Source: Xanthomonas fragariae
Lineage (GTDB): Bacteria > Pseudomonadota > Gammaproteobacteria > Xanthomonadales > Xanthomonadaceae
Reading direction: 5' to 3'
DNA: 64,000 nt
Assembly: GCF_900183975.1 (NCBI RefSeq)
Contig: NZ_LT853882.1
Span: 1,543,501-1,607,500, forward strand
Shown: positions 40,192 to 48,885 of the stretch, piece by piece
How positions within the stretch are numbered: the stretch's first letter is position 1
Layout of the letters: each line of letters starts with the position of its first letter
The notes under the pieces: model-generated
What the model was told of the DNA's origin: nothing
Database searches by the model: none
What the model saw: only the letters and a program-made list of their open reading frames with translations
Made by a program: the position numbers and the translations under genes

Positions 40192-41483
40192 GCGTCGGCA
40201 CCAAAGCCGGGGACGAACTGCGGCGGACGTGCGCCCGGTTTGCTCAGCCATAGATGCACATCGCCGATCGAGCGCTCCAGAAAACCGGCTTCGCAATAGG
40301 CTAGATAGAATTCCCACATGCGGATGAAGCGCTCGTCGTAGCCCAGTGCACGCACCTGCGGCAGCTGCGCCATGAAACGCTGGCGCCAGGCGCGCAGCGT
40401 CAACGCATAGCTCGGGCCGATGTCTTCGAGATTGAACAAGCGCAGATCGCTGGCGCGTGCGATCGCGCCGGTCATCGCCGCCACCGAGGGGATGAAACTG
40501 CCGGGAAAGATATGCCGCTTGATGAAATCCACCGAGCGCAAGGCTCGCGCATAGCGGTGATCTTCGATAGTGATGGCCTGGATCAGCGCCTCGCCATCGT
40601 CGGCAAGCAGGCTGCCGACCTTGCCGAAATAGGTATCAAGATAGTGATGGCCGATCGCCTCGATCATCTCGATCGACACCACCCGGTCGAAGCGGCCTTC
40701 CAGATCGCGATAGTCGCGCAACAACACGGTGACCCGGTCGCTCAATCCGGCCGCGGCGATGCGTTGGGTCGCCAGCTCGAACTGCTCGCGCGAGATGGTG
40801 GTGGTGGTGACGCGGCAGCCGTGCCAACGCGCGGCGTGCAGCGCGAACCCGCCCCAGCCGGTGCCGATTTCTAGCACATGGTGCTGCGGGCCCAGCCGCA
40901 GTTTCTGGCAGATGCGTTCGAGCTTGCGTGTGGCCGCACGCTCCAGTGCCGCTTCGCCTTGTGCCTCCTCGCCATCGACGAAGATTGCCGACGAATACAT
41001 CAGGTTTTCATCGAGAAATAGACGAAATAGCGGGTTGCCCAGATCGTAATGCGCGGCGATATTGCGCTGGCTGCCGCTGCGGGTATTGCGTGCAAACGCA
41101 TGCAGGCTACGCATCGCCCAACCACCCAGGCGCGCAGTACCGGTTTCCATTGCATCCAGGCGGTCGCGGTTGCGCAGCAGCAAGCGCATCAGCGCGACCA
41201 GGTCATCGCATTGCCACTGCCCATCCATGTACGACTCACCGGCGCCGACGCTGCCATTGAGCGCGGCTTGCCGATAGAAACCAGGATCGTCGACGCGCAA
41301 TTGCATCTGCAGGGCGTCTGCGCCACTGGACGTGCCGAGTGTGGTGACGCCATCTGCCTCGTGCAGTTGCAGTTGTCCATCTTGCAGGTCGCCGAGCGTG
41401 GCCAGCAAGCGCTTGCGCAACAAGCGGTCCGTCCAGGAAGCCGCGCGCGGCGCTGCGTTGTCGGGCAAGGACGTAGCGTTCAT
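40188..41483 (-). CDS. cfa: Cyclopropane-fatty-acyl-phospholipid synthase
   Basis: A 431-residue SAM-dependent enzyme that adds a methylene bridge across acyl double bonds of membrane phospholipids. The N-terminal lipid-binding domain (about 1-140; VGAGESYMDGQWQCDDL) is followed by NIAAHYDLGNPLFRLFLDEN, the SAM site HVLEIGTGWGGFALHAARW (202-220), VVSIEMIEAIGHHYLDTYF and FIKRHIFPGSFIPS. At the position of E. coli Cys139 it has Ser (MYSSAIF), a residue not strictly required. It overlaps both neighbours by ATGA, within the ECF-linked lipid operon. Confidence 0.9.
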   Translation of the reverse strand: MNATSLPDNAAPRAASWTDRLLRKRLLATLGDLQDGQLQLHEADGVTTLGTSSGADALQMQLRVDDPGFYRQAALNGSVGAGESYMDGQWQCDDLVALMRLLLRNRDRLDAMETGTARLGGWAMRSLHAFARNTRSGSQRNIAAHYDLGNPLFRLFLDENLMYSSAIFVDGEEAQGEAALERAATRKLERICQKLRLGPQHHVLEIGTGWGGFALHAARWHGCRVTTTTISREQFELATQRIAAAGLSDRVTVLLRDYRDLEGRFDRVVSIEMIEAIGHHYLDTYFGKVGSLLADDGEALIQAITIEDHRYARALRSVDFIKRHIFPGSFIPSVAAMTGAIARASDLRLFNLEDIGPSYALTLRAWRQRFMAQLPQVRALGYDERFIRMWEFYLAYCEAGFLERSIGDVHLWLSKPGARPPQFVPGFGADA

Positions 41484-42370
41484 CGGGGTTCTCGCACAGG
41501 CGGATGAGGGTGGTCGTGCACAGGGTTGCCGCGCAGCCACAGGCGCAGGGCCTGCCAGTGGATGGCGACCACCACCTGCACGGTCATCAAGGGGTAGGCC
41601 AGCAAGGTGCGCGCCAGGCTGCGTGCATTGAGCGGTTGGCGTTGCAGCACCAAGGTGGCGTCGAAGCGGCGCGTGCCGCTGTTGTCGATTGCGCTTTCGG
41701 CATCGTCGCCGCCGCCAGCTGCGTCCAGCACGTCCATATGCACGCGCAACTGCGCCGCCGGTACGCTGAAGCGCCAGTCGTAGCGATGCTGCATGCCCAT
41801 GAACGGCGAGACATGGAAGCGCTTGTCGAAGCGCCACGCATGCACGTCGCGGTGCGTGCGCGCCTGTGCGACCGGCAGCACATAGGTATGCCGCTGCTGC
41901 CACGGCGTATTGGTGATTTCCGCAACGATCCAGCGCAAGCCGTCATGCCGATCGAAGCAGTAGTAAAAGCTGACCGGATTGAACACATGGCCGAAATAGC
42001 GCAAATGCGTGAGCAGGCGGATCGCACCGTCGGGGCGCTCGCCGGTGTGGGTCTGCACGCAATCGCGCACTGCTTCGTCCAACGGAATGGTCGGATCGCC
42101 CAGATAGTCGCTGCGCCGGAACTGCGCCAGATTGGCGCGTCCCACCGACCACAGCCAGCGTTGCGCGAAGACCTGATCCAGTTCGGACAGATCCAGGTAC
42201 ATCAGAAACAACCTGTAGCGAAAATTCAGCGGTTTAGGCGCAAACCGACGATGCCGCAACCAACCGGTATAGATCGCGCTGCGCAACGGACCACGCACGC
42301 TGCCGGCGCCACCGCCCCCGGTGGGCGGCAGCGGCACGGCATCGGTGCTGGCTTCGCGCAGCAACTGCAT
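41480..42370 (-). CDS. DUF1365 domain-containing protein
   Basis: A 296-residue soluble protein. The DUF1365 signature is clear: FRYRLFLMYLDLSEL, then IRLLTHLRYFGHVFNPVSFY and the ITNTPWQQRHTYVLP block, then FHVSPFMGMQHRYDW. The family is almost always encoded between an FAD amine-oxidase-like gene and a cyclopropane synthase, so it probably takes part in acyl-chain modification, but its reaction is unknown. ATG 42370 overlaps the preceding TGA; a GTG at 42373 would give a 4-nt GTGA overlap, like the ATGA junctions elsewhere in the operon, and is equally possible. Confidence 0.88.
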   Translation of the reverse strand: MQLLREASTDAVPLPPTGGGGAGSVRGPLRSAIYTGWLRHRRFAPKPLNFRYRLFLMYLDLSELDQVFAQRWLWSVGRANLAQFRRSDYLGDPTIPLDEAVRDCVQTHTGERPDGAIRLLTHLRYFGHVFNPVSFYYCFDRHDGLRWIVAEITNTPWQQRHTYVLPVAQARTHRDVHAWRFDKRFHVSPFMGMQHRYDWRFSVPAAQLRVHMDVLDAAGGGDDAESAIDNSGTRRFDATLVLQRQPLNARSLARTLLAYPLMTVQVVVAIHWQALRLWLRGNPVHDHPHPPVREPR

Positions 42371-43620
42371 CACCAGTGCACTTCCAGGCCGTGCGCCACG
42401 TCCACGCCGCTACGCAAGCCGTCTTCGTGGAAGCCGAAGCCCCAGGCCGCACCGGCAAACCAGGTGTGCTGCACTCCCTGGATCTCGGCCTTGCGCGTCT
42501 GTGCCGCGAGTGCGGCCGCATTCTGCACCGGGTGGCGATAACGCATACGTCGTAGCACCTTGTCCGGATCGATGTCGTTGTCGCGGTTGAGGCTGACGAT
42601 GAATGGCTGCGGCGCATCGATCGATTGCAGCGCGTTCATCCAGTAACTCACCGTGCACGGCGCTTGTGGATCTGCCGGCACGTGCGCATTCCACGCCGCC
42701 CAGGCGCGGCGGTCGCGCGGCATTACGCGCGCATCGGTGTGCAGCACGGTGTCGTTATCCTGATAGGTGATCCCGCCCAGGATCTGCTGCTCGGCCGGCG
42801 TGGCATCGCTGAGCAGCGCCAGTGCATCGTCGGCGTGGCAGGCTAGTACCACTTCGTCGAAGTGTTCGTCGCCACGCAACGAGCTGAGCACTACGCCGTT
42901 GGGGGCGCGCCGGATCGCTTGCACCGGCGTGCACAGGCGTTCGAGCACCTGCCAGCGCCGACGCAGCGCACGCACATAGCTGTTGGATCCGCCACTCACC
43001 ACTTGCCACTGCGGTCGGCCGCTGAGCTGCAGCATGTGGTGATTGGTCATGAAACCGATCAGCTGGCCCATCGGAAATTCGAGGATGCGTTGCGATGGCG
43101 AGGACCACAACGCCGATGCCATCGGCACCAGATGCTGATCGCGGAATGCATCCGAATAACCATGCCGCTGCAGATACGCGCCCAGCGTGCTGAACTGCTC
43201 GTCGCTGTGCAGCACTGCCGGTGCCTGGCGATAGAAGCGGCGCAGGTCGGCCAGCATTCCCCAGAAGCGTGGGCTGAGCAGGTTGCCGCGTTGACAGAAC
43301 AGCCCGTCCAAACTGCCGGCGTTGTATTCGAGCCCGCTGCGCGCATCGTGCACCGAAAAGCTCATCGTGGTCGGCTGTGCGGCCACATCCAGCTCGGCGA
43401 ACATGCGCGTGAGCAACGGGTAGTGCTGCGGATTGAATACGATAAAACCGCTGTCCACCGCGTAACGCTGACCTTCTAGTTGGATGTCATGCGTATGTGT
43501 GTGTCCGCCGAGATAATCGGCAGCTTCGAACAAGGTGACTTCATAGCGGCGCGACAACAGCCAGGCGGCGCCCAGGCCGGCGATCCCGCTGCCGACCACG
43601 GCAATCCTGCCCTCCCTCAT
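42370..43620 (-). CDS. FAD-dependent amine-oxidase-like oxidoreductase of the CFA operon
   Basis: A 416-residue flavoprotein. The Rossmann motif VVGSGIAGLGAAWLLSRRY (G10, G12, G15) leads to LFEAADYLGGHT. Later blocks include VDSGFIVFN, the conserved FPMGQLIGFMTNHHML and the C-terminal WFAGAAWGFGFHEDGLRSG, where the flavin and substrate would meet. This is the typical NAD(P)-binding/amine-oxidase partner of DUF1365 in ECF-controlled lipid operons; it may oxidise a lipid intermediate. Its start overlaps the desaturase stop by ATGA. Confidence 0.88.
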   Translation of the reverse strand: MREGRIAVVGSGIAGLGAAWLLSRRYEVTLFEAADYLGGHTHTHDIQLEGQRYAVDSGFIVFNPQHYPLLTRMFAELDVAAQPTTMSFSVHDARSGLEYNAGSLDGLFCQRGNLLSPRFWGMLADLRRFYRQAPAVLHSDEQFSTLGAYLQRHGYSDAFRDQHLVPMASALWSSPSQRILEFPMGQLIGFMTNHHMLQLSGRPQWQVVSGGSNSYVRALRRRWQVLERLCTPVQAIRRAPNGVVLSSLRGDEHFDEVVLACHADDALALLSDATPAEQQILGGITYQDNDTVLHTDARVMPRDRRAWAAWNAHVPADPQAPCTVSYWMNALQSIDAPQPFIVSLNRDNDIDPDKVLRRMRYRHPVQNAAALAAQTRKAEIQGVQHTWFAGAAWGFGFHEDGLRSGVDVAHGLEVHW

Positions 43621-44615
43621 CGCGCCACCCGCTCGGCACGTTGCGTGAGCGTCTTCGGCATCGGCTTGAGCTCCCACACCAGACCCACCCACGACATCGC
43701 CTTGAGCCCGTACCAGGTCACGTCGTATTCCCACCAGCGCAAGCCCTGACGCGCCGAGCCGGGGAAGAAGTGGTGGTTGTTGTGCCAGCCTTCGCCAAAG
43801 GTAAGCAGCGCCAGCAGCCAGTTATTGCGGCTGTCGTCGCGCGTATCGAAACGTCGGCTGCCGAATCTGTGTGCCAGCGAGTTGATGGTGAAGGTGGCAT
43901 GGAACAACGCCACGGTGGAGATCACAAAGCCCCATACCAACAGCTGCGCGCCGTTGATCTTCAATGCAGGCGCGGCATCGGCCAGCCAGTCGCCGAGCAG
44001 GTACAACCCCAGTGCCAGCAGCACCGGCATCACGATGTCGAAGCGGTCGAGAAAGCGCAGCTCGGCAAAGCGGCGCAGATCGGGGATGACCTCCCAATCG
44101 GTGCGGAAATTGCGTGGGGTCAGGAACCAGCCGGTGTGGCTCCACCAGAAGCCATGTTGCGCCGGCGAATGCGGGTCGCGGCCGGTGTCGGTATGCCGAT
44201 GATGATTGCGATGATGCGCTGCCCACCACAGCGGCCCGCGTTGTACGCAGGTGGCGCCAATGGCTGCGAACACGAATTGCAGCACGCGCGAGGTCTTGAA
44301 GGCGCGGTGCGAGAAGTAGCGATGATAGAAACCGGTGAGCGCGAACATGCGCAGCGCGTACAGCGCCACTGCCATGCTCACGGCAAACCAGGATGCGCCT
44401 ACCCAGAATACCGCCAGGCAGGCAAGGTGCAGTGCAATGAAGGGCAGGGCCCGCAGCCAGTCGATGCGGTCGGCGCGCGCATCGTCCAAGGGCTCGTCGG
44501 TTTGCGAATCCACCCAGCGACACAGGCTGCCAAGGCGCGTTGCAACCCAGCCACGACGACGCGTGGTGGCGGGCTGAGGCGTTGCGGCGTGAGGGTCGAG
44601 TCCAGTGCGCGGCAC
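43617..44615 (-). CDS. Acyl-CoA/acyl-lipid desaturase (di-iron, delta-9 type)
   Basis: A 332-residue integral-membrane desaturase that introduces a double bond into an acyl chain using a di-iron centre. The three histidine boxes are HRYFSH (98-103), HHRNHH (134-139) and HNNHH near residue 278, with two pairs of hydrophobic spans between. The start is GTG 44615, supported by GGAG 8 nt upstream. It is the first gene of the lipid operon and would supply the unsaturated acyl chains that the downstream methyltransferases modify. The 226-nt gap to the anti-sigma gene must contain the operon promoter. Confidence 0.9.
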   Translation of the reverse strand: MPRTGLDPHAATPQPATTRRRGWVATRLGSLCRWVDSQTDEPLDDARADRIDWLRALPFIALHLACLAVFWVGASWFAVSMAVALYALRMFALTGFYHRYFSHRAFKTSRVLQFVFAAIGATCVQRGPLWWAAHHRNHHRHTDTGRDPHSPAQHGFWWSHTGWFLTPRNFRTDWEVIPDLRRFAELRFLDRFDIVMPVLLALGLYLLGDWLADAAPALKINGAQLLVWGFVISTVALFHATFTINSLAHRFGSRRFDTRDDSRNNWLLALLTFGEGWHNNHHFFPGSARQGLRWWEYDVTWYGLKAMSWVGLVWELKPMPKTLTQRAERVAR

Positions 44616-44841
44616 GCGTAATTCTCCATATGTAGTGGTGACATTTTACGGGCGCTGCCGGTAAACAGATGCACCAGGCTGCTCGATCGTCGCACGCATG
44701 TGTGGGGTTCGCTTGTTCGTACGAATGAATCGCGCAATTGCGCACACAAATAGCCGCGCCCGATAGTGCTGGCGCAGATGAGATTGCTCAAAACGGAAGG
44801 TTGCTTGCGAGGCCCTCGCAGGCGAGGTCAGGTGCGCTGGG

Positions 44842-45684
44842 TCAGGGCGCCATCGCCAACGTGCTGATGCCGCCCTTGGCAACCACCGTGCCGGTGGCGA
44901 CGCCGCCCGGTGCACCGCCTGGCGGTTCCAGCGTGACCGCCAGAATCGCCTCGTTGCTGAGCATGGGCATCAACTGATCGGGGATCTGCGCGCGACGTGC
45001 GCGTTGATCGTCGAACGTGCCCATCGAATGCGCCTTGCCGTCCGGCGTGATCAGCCACAGCTCAGGCACCTTGTCGGCGGTGGCGGTTCGATCTAGCGGC
45101 GTCACCATGATGGTGTGCTTGTCGGCATCCATCAACGCTACATAGCCTGGCCTCCCATCTTCGGTGGCCAGTGTTGAGGTCATCGCGATACCGGTCGCAG
45201 GCGGCTTAGTGGCCGCAGGCGGTGCGACCGGGGTCTGCACCACAGGCCCTACGACCGGCGGCTGCATCGGTGCCGGCGGCATACGCACGTTCGATAAGGC
45301 GAGCACGCACACTGCGGCAGTCGCCAAGCCAGCGGTGCTGACCCAGCGCCAGAAGCGCACGCTGTTCCACAACGGCGCGGCCTGCGCGGTAGTCGTGGCA
45401 CCAGTGGCAGGCGCTGCCAACGGCGCCGCACGCAACGGCATATCGAAGCCCAGCGTCTGGTGCACGCGTGCCCAGAGCTGATCCGGCGGCGTCACCGCAG
45501 CGATCTCTTCAAGCAGCGGTGCCAGATGTGCTTGCCACTGCAGGACCGCCTGCGCGAATTGGCTATCGGTGGCGATGCGTTGTTCGGCCGCCAGGCGCTC
45601 GTCGGTGCTCAGCAGCCCCAGCACGTATTCGCCGGCAAGCACATCACGCGGCGGTTCTTGGTCGATGGGAAAGGGCGTGCTCAT
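44842..45684 (-). CDS. RskA-type anti-sigma factor
   Basis: A 280-residue single-pass membrane protein. The cytoplasmic N-terminus (LAGEYVLGLLSTDERLAAEQ) is an anti-sigma domain that would bind the co-encoded ECF factor. A transmembrane helix spans about 112-131 (WRWVSTAGLATAAVCVLAL), and the periplasmic RskA domain (170-280) follows, with VPELWLITPDGKAHSMGTF and AVTLEPPGGAP. Release probably needs proteolysis or redox change in the periplasmic domain. The ATG at 45684 overlaps the sigma gene stop (ATGA); an ATG at 45696 is possible. Confidence 0.88.
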   Translation of the reverse strand: MSTPFPIDQEPPRDVLAGEYVLGLLSTDERLAAEQRIATDSQFAQAVLQWQAHLAPLLEEIAAVTPPDQLWARVHQTLGFDMPLRAAPLAAPATGATTTAQAAPLWNSVRFWRWVSTAGLATAAVCVLALSNVRMPPAPMQPPVVGPVVQTPVAPPAATKPPATGIAMTSTLATEDGRPGYVALMDADKHTIMVTPLDRTATADKVPELWLITPDGKAHSMGTFDDQRARRAQIPDQLMPMLSNEAILAVTLEPPGGAPGGVATGTVVAKGGISTLAMAP

Positions 45685-46244
45685 CGTTCCAGACATGCCT
45701 TGAGTTTGGCCAGCCCGCGGCGGATCAAGCTCTTGACCGTGCCGAGCGGTGTGTCGGTGCGCGCGGCCAGCTCTTCGTAAGTGATGCCTTCGAAGAACGC
45801 GGTGCGGATCAACTGGCTGCGCGGCGGTTCGAGTTCGGCCAGGCAATGGTCGATACGGCGACGCGTGCTGGCACGCTCGGTGCGATCCAGCGGCGAGGCA
45901 TCGTTGGCGCGCAGTTCGCCAGCATCCTCCAGCGCCACATTGCGGCGTTGCGGCGCGTTGGCGCGTAGATGGTCGATCGCCCTGTTGCGCGCGATCATCG
46001 CCAGCCAGGTGAGTCCGCGGGCACGGCTCGGATCGAACTGCCCGGCTTTGTGCCAGATCAGCGTGAACACGTCCTGCAGCACTTCTTCGGCTTCGGCGCG
46101 TTGCGGGATCATGCGCAGGCACACCCCGAACAGTTTGGGCGAGGTCTGCCGGTACAGCGCTTCGAAGGCATGCCGGTCGCCGCCCGCGGTTGCGGTCAGC
46201 AGGCGTCCGGTTTCATCGTCGTCGGGGCCAGGAATGGCACTCAT
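45681..46244 (-). CDS. ECF-family RNA polymerase sigma factor (SigK-like)
   Basis: A 187-residue extracytoplasmic-function sigma factor. Region 2 is FEALYRQTSPKLFGVCLRM with AEEVLQDVFTLIWHKAGQFD and the -10-binding GLTWLAMIARNRAIDHLR. Region 4 is AFFEGITYEELAARTDTPLG followed by TVKSLIRRGLAKLK (helix-turn-helix for the -35). It is co-translated with the RskA-type anti-sigma, and the lipid operon lies directly downstream, so those genes are its likely regulon. An upstream small membrane gene ends 58 nt before it and may share the transcript. Confidence 0.92.
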   Translation of the reverse strand: MSAIPGPDDDETGRLLTATAGGDRHAFEALYRQTSPKLFGVCLRMIPQRAEAEEVLQDVFTLIWHKAGQFDPSRARGLTWLAMIARNRAIDHLRANAPQRRNVALEDAGELRANDASPLDRTERASTRRRIDHCLAELEPPRSQLIRTAFFEGITYEELAARTDTPLGTVKSLIRRGLAKLKACLER

Positions 46245-46302
46245 GCGGTCGGGCGTTGGGTGAGGTGGGGGCGATGCTACCGGACCGGGCAGAACGTGTC
46301 TT

Positions 46303-46671
46303 TCACTTGCGCTGGAACCACAGCAGCACAGCAGCGAGCAGCAACAGGATCTCCACGCCTGCAAGTGCGACGGTGGGTGCAGAGACTGGCCACAGGCGCG
46401 AGAGCGCGACGCTGCGGAAGAGCACGATCGGCACATAGAACGCGAGTGCGACCACCAGCCCGGTGCGGGGTTGATCGATCCAGGCGAAGTAGCCGAACAG
46501 GAAGGCCATGCCCAACTGCAGGCCGCCATAGATGACCAGATACTCGGATTGCCCGGCTGGCGAGAGCTGGGTGTAGCCCACCGCATGTGCGGTATTGACC
46601 GGAGATAACGTGCACCAGATCGCAAGCGCAACGTACAGCACTGCGTTGATCCAGAGATAGGCTTTTGCCAT
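46303..46671 (-). CDS. DUF4345-like small membrane protein
   Basis: A 122-residue protein with four predicted helices. VGYTQLSPAGQSEYLVIYGGLQLGMAF matches the DUF4345 pattern, and TGLVVALAFYVPIVLFRSVAL forms the third helix. The function is unknown. AGGAG 7 nt before the ATG supports the start. It lies 58 nt upstream of the ECF sigma gene on the same strand and may belong to that operon. Confidence 0.8.
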   Translation of the reverse strand: MAKAYLWINAVLYVALAIWCTLSPVNTAHAVGYTQLSPAGQSEYLVIYGGLQLGMAFLFGYFAWIDQPRTGLVVALAFYVPIVLFRSVALSRLWPVSAPTVALAGVEILLLLAAVLLWFQRK

Positions 46672-46756
46672 GACGGTGCTCCTGTGTGGGCAATGGGTGC
46701 CCGGGCCGTTGTACGCAACGGCGCGTGGTCGAACGTGAAGATGGCGCAGACCTCGC

Positions 46757-47545
46757 TCACGGGGCGCTGCAGCGCTTGATCAAGGGCTGCTCGCGTGCGT
46801 GCCGAAACTCATCTGCGCTGGAGGCACGCGCAGCGGTGTCCGGAAAAACGATGCGCACGCGCGGATAGCGACCGCGTGCATCGCGCAGATTGCCGACCCC
46901 GCGGAATTCAAGCAGACGCTTGTCGGCGATGGAATAACGCACCTCGAGCGACGGCACCGCCGCGCCGTACCATGCATCCAGGCCGATCCGGAAACGGCGT
47001 TGGCCAGCCGCATCCCCCATGCGTTCGACACGAAAGGCCAGCTGTCGCTGCAGGCTCGGCAATACGAATTCCACGCGCTGCGGGGTGGCGGCAAGTGCAT
47101 CCCAGTTGTTGCGCAGGTAGGTGTCGAACCCGGCGTCGATCACGCGCACGCCGTCGGTGGTCGTCAGCGCGGTGCGACGTTCGGCTTTACCTGGTTCCTG
47201 CTGAAACATCTCGCGCGCGCCATCGCGTTGACGCACCCCTTCGCGATAGCCATCGCGCCCATCGAGCAGGCTGAAGTCGGGCGAAGTGCCACCACCGTCG
47301 ACCTGCTTGCGCGCGAACGGCCGCCCGTCCGGGCAGCGGTACAGCACAAACCGTCCACCGTCGTCGAGCAGCCAATGCGACTCGCGATAGCGCAATGTGC
47401 CGCTGTCGCCATCGAACGCATCGCCATCCACGCGCGTGACCGCCGCGGCGCCAAGCGGCAGGCTGCCTAATACCAGCGCCAACAACGGCGGAATCGACCG
47501 GCATTGGATGGCGAGCGCAGCAAGGGCAGCGGCAAGTGGGCGCAT
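46757..47545 (-). CDS. Exported protein of unknown function
   Basis: A 262-residue protein with a signal peptide (MRPLAAALAALAIQCRSIPP followed by a hydrophobic stretch to GAAA, cleavage near residue 34). The mature part is hydrophilic with many beta-prone segments: LRYRESHWLLDDGGRFVLYR, TALTTTDGVRVIDAGFDTYL and VRYSIADKRLLEFRGVGNLR. I do not recognise the family; it is probably periplasmic. AGGAT is well placed before ATG 47545. It is followed by the DUF4345-like gene on the same strand after 85 nt. Confidence 0.7.
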   Translation of the reverse strand: MRPLAAALAALAIQCRSIPPLLALVLGSLPLGAAAVTRVDGDAFDGDSGTLRYRESHWLLDDGGRFVLYRCPDGRPFARKQVDGGGTSPDFSLLDGRDGYREGVRQRDGAREMFQQEPGKAERRTALTTTDGVRVIDAGFDTYLRNNWDALAATPQRVEFVLPSLQRQLAFRVERMGDAAGQRRFRIGLDAWYGAAVPSLEVRYSIADKRLLEFRGVGNLRDARGRYPRVRIVFPDTAARASSADEFRHAREQPLIKRCSAP

Positions 47546-47763
47546 CGGCAGATCCTCGATGGGAGTGCATACCAATACGGGCACGGCCGCAAGACGGATG
47601 CGCTGGATGCGTCAGGAGGTTCCTGACCTTGTGTCGTGGGAGGTGGCCCGTGCCGACGGCCTGGGAGCTGGCGGAGAGCCATGTGCAGGGTCGGGCGATG
47701 CGTCTGTTGGCGAGTACCGACAACACATGTGTGCTGGTTGCGCAGTTGTTCTGCAAGTCGCTC

Positions 47764-48183
47764 TCAGCTGAGTGCGTGCAATTGGATGCAATCCACCGGG
47801 CAAGCCGGCAGACACAGCTCGCAGCCGGTGCACAGCGGCGCGATCACCGTATGCATGTGCTTGGCGCCGCCAACGATCGCATCCACCGGGCAGGCCTGGA
47901 TGCACTTGGTGCAACCGATGCAGTCGGCTTCCACAATCCGGGCCACTTGCGGCGGCTTGTGCGTGCCGCGTGTGCGGTCGTAGGGGCGTGCTGGTACATG
48001 CAGCACTTGTGCTAATGCACGTGCGCCGGCATCGCCACCGGGCGGGCAATGATCAACGGTGGCGTGCCCATCTGCCATCGCTTGCGCGTAAGGGAGGCAG
48101 CCGTCGTAACCGCACTGGCCGCATTGGGTCTGCGGTAACAGGCGATCGAGGCGTTCGACCAGATCGGGGGCGGGGGCAGACAT
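47764..48183 (-). CDS. RnfB-like 4Fe-4S ferredoxin (orphan)
   Basis: A 139-residue soluble iron-sulfur protein. An Fe4S4-domain CGQCGYDGC...C (C21, C24, C29, C46) is followed by two ferredoxin repeats, [12 protein letters not shown] (C88, C91, C94, C98) and [12 protein letters not shown] (C118, C121, C124, C128), so up to three 4Fe-4S clusters can be bound. The arrangement is that of RnfB, but the N-terminal membrane helix is lacking and no rnfA, C, D, G or E genes are adjacent. It may donate electrons to another system. It lies 11 nt from the HAD gene stop upstream. Confidence 0.87.
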   Translation of the reverse strand: MSAPAPDLVERLDRLLPQTQCGQCGYDGCLPYAQAMADGHATVDHCPPGGDAGARALAQVLHVPARPYDRTRGTHKPPQVARIVEADCIGCTKCIQACPVDAIVGGAKHMHTVIAPLCTGCELCLPACPVDCIQLHALS

Positions 48184-48194
48184 CGCGGTGCGTA

Positions 48195-48785
48195 TCAGTG
48201 CAGCGGATTGCCGCGATACCAGCGCTGCTGCGCAAGTGCCAGCATCGGCTTGTCTTCGCCGCTGTCGCCGTACGCGTGCACGCAGTCGTAGTGCGACAGG
48301 TCGTAACGCAGGCGAATCTGCGCTGCTTTTTGCGGCCCGCAATCTGCCTCGGCATAGCGCCCGGTCAGCACCCCCGCATTGTGCTCCAGCCGATTGCAGA
48401 TCAGCGACAACCCGTGCTGCGTGCACCATGGTTGCAAGTAGAGATCCAATGACCCCGACACCAGCACCACTTCATGCCCCTGCGCCTGATGCCAGTCGAC
48501 GCGCTGCATCATCTCCATGCGCAATACGCTGGGCAAGTTATTGCGTGCATAGGCCGCACCGTGCGCGGTCATTTCATCCAGCGATCGAGCGCTGAAGACC
48601 AACCGTGTTACGCGTGCGCGCAAGGCCGGCGCGGAAACCAGCCCCACCCGATAGCCCAGTACCCACGGACCCACCTGCCACTTCGCCGTAGCCAACTGCG
48701 CCGGCGTTGTCACCTTGCGCAGAAAGCGCGCATAGGTGTCGCAGGTGGTGATAGTGTGATCGAAGTCGAACAGGGCGAGTTGCAT
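48195..48785 (-). CDS. HAD-IB family phosphatase
   Basis: A 196-residue cytoplasmic HAD hydrolase. Motif I is [17 protein letters not shown] (nucleophile D7, acid D9), motif II is [11 protein letters not shown], the motif III Lys lies near [11 protein letters not shown], and motif IV is [11 protein letters not shown]. This is the SerB-like subclass with a helical C1 cap, whose substrates range from phosphoserine to phosphorylated sugars or lipids; none can be assigned. Start ATG 48785 was chosen at the beginning of the conserved strand. It precedes the rnfB-like gene in a likely operon. Confidence 0.87.
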   Translation of the reverse strand: MQLALFDFDHTITTCDTYARFLRKVTTPAQLATAKWQVGPWVLGYRVGLVSAPALRARVTRLVFSARSLDEMTAHGAAYARNNLPSVLRMEMMQRVDWHQAQGHEVVLVSGSLDLYLQPWCTQHGLSLICNRLEHNAGVLTGRYAEADCGPQKAAQIRLRYDLSHYDCVHAYGDSGEDKPMLALAQQRWYRGNPLH

Positions 48786-48885
48786 TTGGGTGGGGATTGA
48801 AAATTCGTGGGTGGGGAATGGGGAATCGAGATAAGGCGCGCTGCTGGATTTTCGCTTGAGGCAGGGGCCAATCCCCAATCCCGCC
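48786..48885. repeat. Xanthomonas-type GGGGATT intergenic inverted repeat
   Basis: GGGGATTG, GGGGAATGGGGAATCG on one side and CCAATCCCCAATCCCGCC on the other form an imperfect hairpin between the HAD gene and metG. Similar arms occur at 62986-63053, so this is a dispersed element. It may end metG transcription. Confidence 0.55.
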
